Shown here in pieces: positions 7,486 to 11,221 of a DNA stretch of 11,221 nt (the stretch's first letter is position 1; every line of letters starts with the position of its first letter). Source of the DNA: Comamonas sp. lk. GTDB taxonomy: Bacteria; Pseudomonadota; Gammaproteobacteria; Burkholderiales; Burkholderiaceae_C. Where the stretch lies: positions 1 to 11,221 of the forward strand of contig CAMDKE010000052.1 of NCBI GenBank assembly GCA_945901215.1, in the 5' to 3' direction. The translations under genes and the position numbers were made by a program. The notes under the pieces are model-generated. The model saw nothing but the letters and a program-made list of their open reading frames with translations, made no database searches and was not told where the DNA came from.

Positions 7486-7884
7486 ATGACCGCTCAACGC
7501 CTTGCGCGCAGCCGGGGTTTTACCCTGATTGAGATGATGATCGTGGTAGCCATCGTTGGCATTTTGGCCGCCATCGCCTACCCCAGCTACGAGGCCAGCG
7601 TGGCCAAGTCCCGGCGCAAACTGGCCACCGCGTGCCTGACCGAGATCGCCCAGTCGGCCGAGCGCTGGTACACCAGCAACTTCACTTACGCTACCTTTGC
7701 ACTGAACGCCGCCTGCACCAACGATTTGACGAACTCATTTACATTCACGACGCCGGTGCTAGACGCCACCACGTTCACCGCCAAGGCGACCCCCAGCACA
7801 GGCCAAGCAGCCGCAGACGCGGCGTGCGCCGATGATCTGACGCTCAACCAGCTTGGCGTCAAAACGCCCGCTGCTTGCTGGTAA
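7486..7884 (+). CDS. pilE: Type IV pilus minor pilin PilE
   Basis: This 132-residue protein has a short basic leader (MTAQRLARSRG, cleavage after Gly11), then FTLIEMMIVVAIVGILAAIA with Glu16 as mature Glu5, followed by YPSYEASVAKSRR. The C-terminus ends LTLNQLGVKTPAACW, with Cys114 and Cys131 forming a probable D-region disulphide loop. This ending (LT.nqlG.KtP..CW) is typical of PilE minor pilins encoded directly after pilY1. It is shorter than the usual major pilin PilA. In Pseudomonas, PilE bridges the PilVWX-PilY1 complex to the major pilin shaft. It is the last gene of the operon, 14 bases after pilY1, with its own strong ribosome binding site, and is convergent with the FimV-like gene at 7930. 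Confidence 0.92.
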   Translation: MTAQRLARSRGFTLIEMMIVVAIVGILAAIAYPSYEASVAKSRRKLATACLTEIAQSAERWYTSNFTYATFALNAACTNDLTNSFTFTTPVLDATTFTAKATPSTGQAAADAACADDLTLNQLGVKTPAACW

Positions 7885-7888
7885 CCGG

Positions 7889-7917
7889 CCCTTGGCGCGG
7901 CACCCCCGCCAGCAGGG
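7889..7917. terminator. Possible terminator between pilE and the convergent gene
   Basis: CCCT-TGGCG (7889-7897) can pair with CGCCA-(GC bulge)-AGGG (7907-7917), giving a 9-bp GC-rich stem with a 2-base bulge and a 9-base loop. It lies in the 45-base gap between two convergent stop codons. There is no U-tract, so this is weak evidence for intrinsic termination. Confidence 0.3.
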
Positions 7918-7929
7918 TCTGCGTGCCCG

Positions 7930-8742
7930 CTAGTCAAACAACTGTGCGAACTGCTGTGTAGGGTAGCTGCGACCGGCCGTGTAGCGCACCCAGTTGCGGG
8001 TGTCGACGCTGGGTTCGGTAGCGGCTGCTGCCGGATCACTTGCTGCGGGTGCCCCGGCATCGGCTGCACTTACCAGCCGGGGGTATTGCACCCAGCGTTG
8101 GCTTTCACCGCGCTGTGTGCTACCACCCAGCACACGCTGCACCGCCGTACCCAGGTAGTGCACCCAGGTCTTGCGGTAGTCGGCACTGCCGTCGAAGTTA
8201 AGCGCAGCGGTAATGGATGTTCCTGCATAGCGCACCCAGTTTTCTCTTTTTTCCACAGCGCGGGGCGCTGCAGCCACGGCGGCCTTGGACAAGGGCGCGG
8301 GCACTGGGGCCAAGGCTAGGGCTGCGGGCCGGTTGGAATCGTGTTGGGCCAGCACCATTTGCAGCAACTGGTTGTGGTTGGGCACCTTGAGCGCAGCGGT
8401 AGCCAGCGTGCGCTGTCTTACCCCGGCGCTAAAGGCTTGGGGGTTGAGGCGAACAAAGGCCTGGCCCAGCAGTTCAGGGCTCAAGGGGCTTGTAGGCAGG
8501 GTTTTGGCAACAATGCGGCCCAGATCCTCGCCCAAGCTGGGCGTGTAGCTGTGGCTGGAGGTGAGAGTCGACAGGTTCACGGTGGCCGCCAGGGCCGCCT
8601 GTGTTGGCAGCCAACTCGCACCCAGCAAGGCGCACAGCGCCAGCAAGCGACGAAGCGCACCAGGCTGCCGTGCAAGCAATGGATGGCGCAGGCGCGCAGG
8701 GGCGAAAGCGGGGATGGTGACGGGCAGGTGCAGGGCGGTCAT
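7930..8742 (-). CDS. Exported protein with FimV/LysM-like segment and WVxY repeats, function unknown
   Basis: This 270-residue protein starts at ATG 8742, with GGAGA (8749-8753, minus strand) upstream. A basic N-region is followed by a hydrophobic core (LLALCALLGASWLPTQAALA), predicting a Sec signal cut near Ala52. Residues 66-132 run YTPSLGEDLGRIVAKT .. LGQAFVRLNPQAF .. LATAALKVPN. They resemble the FimV N-terminal LysM-type core (GDTLWxIA .. ALxRxNPxAF .. LKxGxxLxVP), which binds peptidoglycan in type IV pilus systems. An Ala/Pro-rich linker follows. The C-terminal half then has four WVxY motifs, at 169, 193, 217 and 251. The TPR and cytoplasmic C-terminal parts of real FimV are absent, so this is not FimV itself. 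Lying beside the minor pilin operon suggests, but does not prove, a cell-wall or pilus role. The gene is real by its signal peptide, ribosome site and G+C-rich coding pattern. Confidence 0.75.
   Translation of the reverse strand: MTALHLPVTIPAFAPARLRHPLLARQPGALRRLLALCALLGASWLPTQAALAATVNLSTLTSSHSYTPSLGEDLGRIVAKTLPTSPLSPELLGQAFVRLNPQAFSAGVRQRTLATAALKVPNHNQLLQMVLAQHDSNRPAALALAPVPAPLSKAAVAAAPRAVEKRENWVRYAGTSITAALNFDGSADYRKTWVHYLGTAVQRVLGGSTQRGESQRWVQYPRLVSAADAGAPAASDPAAAATEPSVDTRNWVRYTAGRSYPTQQFAQLFD
7969..8256 (-). repeat. Four WVxY-containing protein repeats
   Basis: On the plus strand the 12-base word TA(G/T)(C/T)GCACCCAG occurs at 7982, 8084, 8156 and 8228, each encoding WV(R/H/Q)Y in the same frame on the minus strand. 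The last three are spaced exactly 72 bases (24 codons). The remaining one is 102 bases (34 codons) away, with an Ala/Pro-rich insertion between. Motif contexts are RENWVRYAG, RKTWVHYLG, SQRWVQYPR and TRNWVRYTA. The intervening sequence is diverged, so the duplications are old or only the core is constrained. Confidence 0.7.
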
Positions 8743-8783
8743 GGGGGTTCTCCGGGCAAGGTGGGTTCCACAACATCCCTGCG

Positions 8784-8806
8784 TCTGTCGAAAACCGGAC
8801 GACAGA
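8784..8806. promoter_or_regulatory. Perfect 7-bp inverted repeat upstream of the FimV-like gene
   Basis: TCTGTCG (8784-8790), a 9-base spacer, then CGACAGA (8800-8806). It lies 42 bases upstream of the minus-strand ATG at 8742, in the leader or promoter region. It could be a protein-binding dyad or a hairpin in the 5' leader. No clear -10/-35 pair was found for this gene. Confidence 0.35.
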
Positions 8807-8900
8807 TCCCACGGGGCTGTTTACGCACCTTCGATGCAATTGCCATGCCATGAGGAAAAACAGTCGTTTGGTGCGCTCTGGCGCTGAAAGCCCGTTGCCA

Positions 8901-8914
8901 GCGGGTTTACCCGC
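8901..8914. promoter_or_regulatory. Inverted repeat GCGGGT-TT-ACCCGC
   Basis: A perfect 6-bp-arm dyad with a 2-base centre lies midway in the 244-base divergent gap between the FimV-like gene and the IclR gene. It could be a regulator site shared by both. Nothing identifies the binding factor, and G+C-rich palindromes can arise by chance in this genome. Confidence 0.25.
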
Positions 8915-8965
8915 GCGCGCAAGCGCCAACAGACCGGCATAATTATTCCAACATACAAACAGACG

Positions 8966-8980
8966 TTCTAAATAATAGAA
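8966..8980. promoter_or_regulatory. Candidate operator of the IclR-family regulator
   Basis: TTCTA-AATAA-TAGAA is a 15-base dyad with perfect 5-bp arms. It ends 6 bases before the GTG start of the IclR-type gene and replaces any Shine-Dalgarno sequence there. IclR-family proteins typically bind short palindromes of about this length and often repress their own gene. The link to this regulator is inference from position. Confidence 0.4.
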
Positions 8981-8986
8981 ATTTTT

Positions 8987-9811
8987 GTGGATAGCACATT
9001 GGCAAAAGGCTTGGGGGTATTGGAATGGCTAGCACGCCAGGGAGCCGGCGCGCGCCTGGGCGAAGTAGCGCAGGCCTTGGGCCTGGGTGGCAGCAACGCG
9101 CACCGCACCTTGCAAACCTTGGTGCAGTGCGGCTGGGCGCGGCAAAGCCCGAGCGATAGCCGCTACTTCGCCAGCTTGAAGCTATTTGAATTGGGTGGCT
9201 TAGTGGACGGGGCGGTGGATCTCAAAGACCGCTTGCACCCCTGCCTAGCCGATCTGGCCCAGGCCACGGGCGAGACGATCCACCTGGCGGTGCTGCAGGG
9301 CGCGGACATCGTCTACCTGGACAAATTTGACAGCCCGCTACCGGTGGCCGCGTATTCGCGCATCGGTGGGCGTGCCAGCGCGCATTGCGTGGCCTCTGGC
9401 AAAGCCTTGCTAGCCGCGCTGGCGCTGGATGACGCGGCCTTGCGTGCCCAGCTGGGCTTGGACGGCGATACATTGCCCGCCCACACCCCCCATACCTTGC
9501 CCACGGTGCAAACACTCCAAACCGACTTGGCCGCAGCGCGTGCGCGCGGCTGGGCCAGCAACGCCGAAGAATGGCGCTTGGGCGTGTGCGGTTTGGGCGC
9601 TGCTGTGTTCAATGCACGCGGCCAGCCCGTTGCGGCCGTGGGCATGAGCGTGCCCGCCATGCGTTGCAGTGCGGGGCAAGCCAGCGCCTTGGCCGTGGCA
9701 CTGCTCCAATGCGCCGCCCAAGCCAGCACCAGCCTGGGCTGGCCTGGCGATACTTTCACCGACCCACCCGCCGCCACATCTGGCACCACACGAAAGAGGA
9801 GACCCGTATGA
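8987..9811 (+). CDS. IclR-family transcriptional regulator
   Basis: This 274-residue protein starts at GTG 8987. The only in-frame codons between the upstream stop at 8969 and this GTG are poor starts, and MDSTLAKGLGVLEWLA is the usual IclR opening. Residues 5-60 form the winged helix-turn-helix, with SNAHRTLQTLV (36-46) as the recognition helix. Residues 75-250 form the effector domain, with IVYLDKFDSPLPVAAYSRIG, HCVASGKALLA (133-143) and GAAVFNARGQPVAAVGMSVP all recognisable. These proteins are dimeric or tetrameric repressors or activators of small-molecule catabolism. There is no good Shine-Dalgarno, and an AT-rich dyad lies just upstream. The stop overlaps the ATG of the binding-protein gene by four bases (ATGA), so the regulator is co-transcribed with its likely targets and probably autoregulated. 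The ligand cannot be read from the sequence. Confidence 0.92.
   Translation: MDSTLAKGLGVLEWLARQGAGARLGEVAQALGLGGSNAHRTLQTLVQCGWARQSPSDSRYFASLKLFELGGLVDGAVDLKDRLHPCLADLAQATGETIHLAVLQGADIVYLDKFDSPLPVAAYSRIGGRASAHCVASGKALLAALALDDAALRAQLGLDGDTLPAHTPHTLPTVQTLQTDLAAARARGWASNAEEWRLGVCGLGAAVFNARGQPVAAVGMSVPAMRCSAGQASALAVALLQCAAQASTSLGWPGDTFTDPPAATSGTTRKRRPV
9795..9801 (+). promoter_or_regulatory. Ribosome binding site of the Bug-type gene
   Basis: AGAGGAG lies 6 bases before the ATG at 9808. It selects this start over in-frame upstream codons back to 9571 that lie inside the IclR gene. Confidence 0.65.
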
Positions 9812-10809
9812 ACCCCCATTTCAACCGCCGCACCGCCTTACACGCCGCAGCAGTAGGCGCAGCAGCCCTTGGCGCCGCGCTGCTGCTTCCACTGGCCGCA
9901 CAAGCCCAGGCCAACTACCCCGACAAGCCCATCAAATTTGTCGTGCCCTACCCGCCCGGTGGCGGCACCGACGTGGTGGCGCGCATTGTGCAAATGCGCT
10001 TGCAGGCCGCGCTGGGCCAGAACGTGCTAATCGATAACAAAGGCGGCGCCGGTGGCTCCTTGGGCACCGACGTAGTGGCAAAGTCTGCGCCCGACGGCTA
10101 CACCGTGTTGTTCACCTTGAGTTCGCACACCATCAACCCAGCCATCTTCCCCAAACTGCCCTACGACACTCTCAATGACTTCGAACCTGTAGGCCTGGTG
10201 GCCTCTTTGCCGCAAATCTTGGTAGCCAACACCGCCGTTCCCGTTCGCACCGTGGCTGATGTGGTGGCCCAGGCCAAGGCGGCACCCGACAAGTCGTCGT
10301 TTGCTTCGGTGGGCAACGGTTCGCCCGGCCACTTGGCGGGCGAGCTCATGGTGATACGCACAGGCGCGCCTATGCTGCATATTCCCTACCGGGGCGGCGG
10401 CCCGGCCATTACCGATGTAATCGGCGGCCAGGTGCCCTACCTGTGGGTGTCCATCCCTGCCGCAGCCCAGCATGTGAAGTCTGGCAAGCTCCGGGCGCTG
10501 GCCGTATCCACGCTCAAGCGCAGCGCCGCTTTCCCTGATGTGCCCACCATGCAAGAAGCAGGGGTGGCGGACTTTGAAGTCGATTCCTGGTACGCCATGC
10601 TGGTACCGGCCAAAACGCCCAAAGCCATTATTGACAAACTGAACAAGGCGCTCAACACCGTATTAGCCGAACCCGCCATTCGCGCCCAGTTGCTCGAACA
10701 AGGCGCCGAGGCCGTGGGCGGCACTCCAGAAGCGCTGGCAAAAACCATTGCCGCGGAGTTGCCTAAGTGGGCCAAACTGGCCAAAGATGCCAACATCAAG
10801 GCCGATTGA
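9808..10809 (+). CDS. Bug/TctC-family periplasmic solute-binding protein
   Basis: This 333-residue protein has an N-terminal export signal (NRRTALHAAAVGAAALGAAL), cleaved near AQA at residue 33 or 35. The RR at 7-8 could mark a Tat signal, but the motif is loose. The mature protein begins YPDKPIKFVVPYPPGGGTD, the hallmark of the Bug family. It also has GGAGGSLGTDVVAKSAPDGY (79-98), HIPYRGGGPAITDVIGGQV and a DVPTMQEAG motif. Bug proteins bind carboxylates or other small organic ligands in the periplasm. Many are orphans with no adjacent tripartite transporter, and none is visible here. It sits between an IclR regulator and an acylating-type aldehyde dehydrogenase, so it may capture the substrate of that pathway. 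The family is certain; the ligand is unknown. Confidence 0.93.
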   Translation: MNPHFNRRTALHAAAVGAAALGAALLLPLAAQAQANYPDKPIKFVVPYPPGGGTDVVARIVQMRLQAALGQNVLIDNKGGAGGSLGTDVVAKSAPDGYTVLFTLSSHTINPAIFPKLPYDTLNDFEPVGLVASLPQILVANTAVPVRTVADVVAQAKAAPDKSSFASVGNGSPGHLAGELMVIRTGAPMLHIPYRGGGPAITDVIGGQVPYLWVSIPAAAQHVKSGKLRALAVSTLKRSAAFPDVPTMQEAGVADFEVDSWYAMLVPAKTPKAIIDKLNKALNTVLAEPAIRAQLLEQGAEAVGGTPEALAKTIAAELPKWAKLAKDANIKAD

Positions 10810-10810
10810 G

Positions 10811-11221
10811 ATGCAAAGCACTGTTGGCGCAGCCCCCACACCCGCGAAGACCGCCGACCTGGAAGCCCAGACCGTGGTACGAGCCCTGGTAGCGCGCGCA
10901 CACGCCGCCCAGTTCATCGCCAACGGCTACGACCAAGCCCGCGTCGACGAGCTGGTGGCCGCCGCCGGCTGGGCCATCATCGCGCCCGCGCGCAACCAGG
11001 CGCTGGCCGAACTGGCCGTGGCCGACACCGGCATTGGCAACGTGCCCGACAAGGTGCGCAAGAACTACCGCAAAACTTTTGGCCTGCTGCGCGACTTGCA
11101 GGGCGCCAAGTCGGTGGGTGTGATCCATGAGGACGCCGCCACCGGCATTACCGAAATTGCCCGCCCGGTGGGCGTGGTCTGCGCCATCACGCCGTCTACC
11201 AACCCGGCGGCTACCCCGGCC
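10811..11221 (+). CDS. CoA-acylating-type aldehyde dehydrogenase, N-terminal part (3' truncated)
   Basis: The ATG at 10811 follows the binding-protein stop by one base, and the frame stays open for 137 codons to the window edge. AAGG at 10798-10801 is a weak ribosome site. Visible features are VADTGIGNVPDKVRKNYRKT (70-89) and EIARPVGVVCAITPSTNPAA (115-134). The second is the substrate/NAD-side signature of acylating aldehyde dehydrogenases such as the AdhE N-domain, EutE and sulfoacetaldehyde dehydrogenase SauS (family reads PVGVvaaitPsTNPaaTp). The catalytic cysteine lies beyond the edge. Such enzymes convert an aldehyde, CoA and NAD(P)+ to acyl-CoA. The VADTGIGN.xDK region and the IclR/Bug context fit a SauS-like enzyme, but acetaldehyde or another aldehyde is equally possible from this fragment. 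Confidence 0.82.
   Translation, partial: MQSTVGAAPTPAKTADLEAQTVVRALVARAHAAQFIANGYDQARVDELVAAAGWAIIAPARNQALAELAVADTGIGNVPDKVRKNYRKTFGLLRDLQGAKSVGVIHEDAATGITEIARPVGVVCAITPSTNPAATPA

Noticed and set aside
8341..8853. Plus-strand open frame opposite the FimV-like gene
   Set aside because: Its composition (Gln/Gly/Arg-rich) is typical of an antisense shadow. The minus-strand frame has a signal peptide, a ribosome site and a LysM-like segment.
8938..8943. CATAAT as a -10 element for the IclR gene
   Set aside because: No acceptable -35 sequence lies 15-19 bases upstream, where the DNA is an alternating CG run, so I did not call a promoter.
9571..9807. Upstream extension of the Bug-type gene
   Set aside because: It lies within the IclR coding region, and the signal peptide and ribosome site fix the start at 9808.
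9313..9819. Minus-strand open frame opposite the IclR gene
   Set aside because: The plus strand encodes a complete, well-conserved IclR regulator, and the antisense product has no known features.

Overview
The window is about 60% G+C and looks like a chromosomal segment of a betaproteobacterium, most likely Burkholderiales and close to Comamonadaceae. This rests on three things: the fimT/pilVWXY1E minor-pilin set, a Bug-type periplasmic binding protein, and the protein sequences themselves. No RNA gene, insertion sequence or CRISPR array is visible.

Left edge (1-228): the 3' end of a cobT-like cobaltochelatase subunit gene, convergent with fimT. A compact hairpin at 239-253 probably ends both transcripts.

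Type IV pilus block (252-7884): fimT lies on the minus strand. Divergently on the plus strand run pilV, pilW, pilX, pilY1 and pilE. pilV/pilW overlap by GTGA and pilW/pilX by ATGA. pilY1 and pilE follow after 19 and 14 bases, each with its own strong Shine-Dalgarno sequence. FimT, PilV, PilW, PilX and PilE all carry an N-terminal type III (prepilin) signal. PilX is the odd one, with Ala at -1 and no Glu5. Together they should form the priming and tip complex that carries the large PilY1 adhesin/sensor. FimT ends in a GRVR motif of the kind linked to DNA uptake.

Middle (7930-8742, minus): an exported 270-residue protein of unknown function. It has a FimV/LysM-like N-terminal segment and four WVxY motifs spaced 24, 24 and 34 residues apart. 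It is convergent with pilE and may be a small pilus-linked or peptidoglycan-linked protein. This is the least described gene in the window.

Right part (8987 to the edge): an IclR-family regulator, a Bug/TctC substrate-binding protein and the start of a CoA-acylating-type aldehyde dehydrogenase. They are tightly coupled (4-base overlap, then a 1-base gap) and read as one catabolic operon for a small organic acid or sulfonate. A 15-base dyad sits 6 bases before the regulator's GTG start and is a candidate autoregulatory operator.
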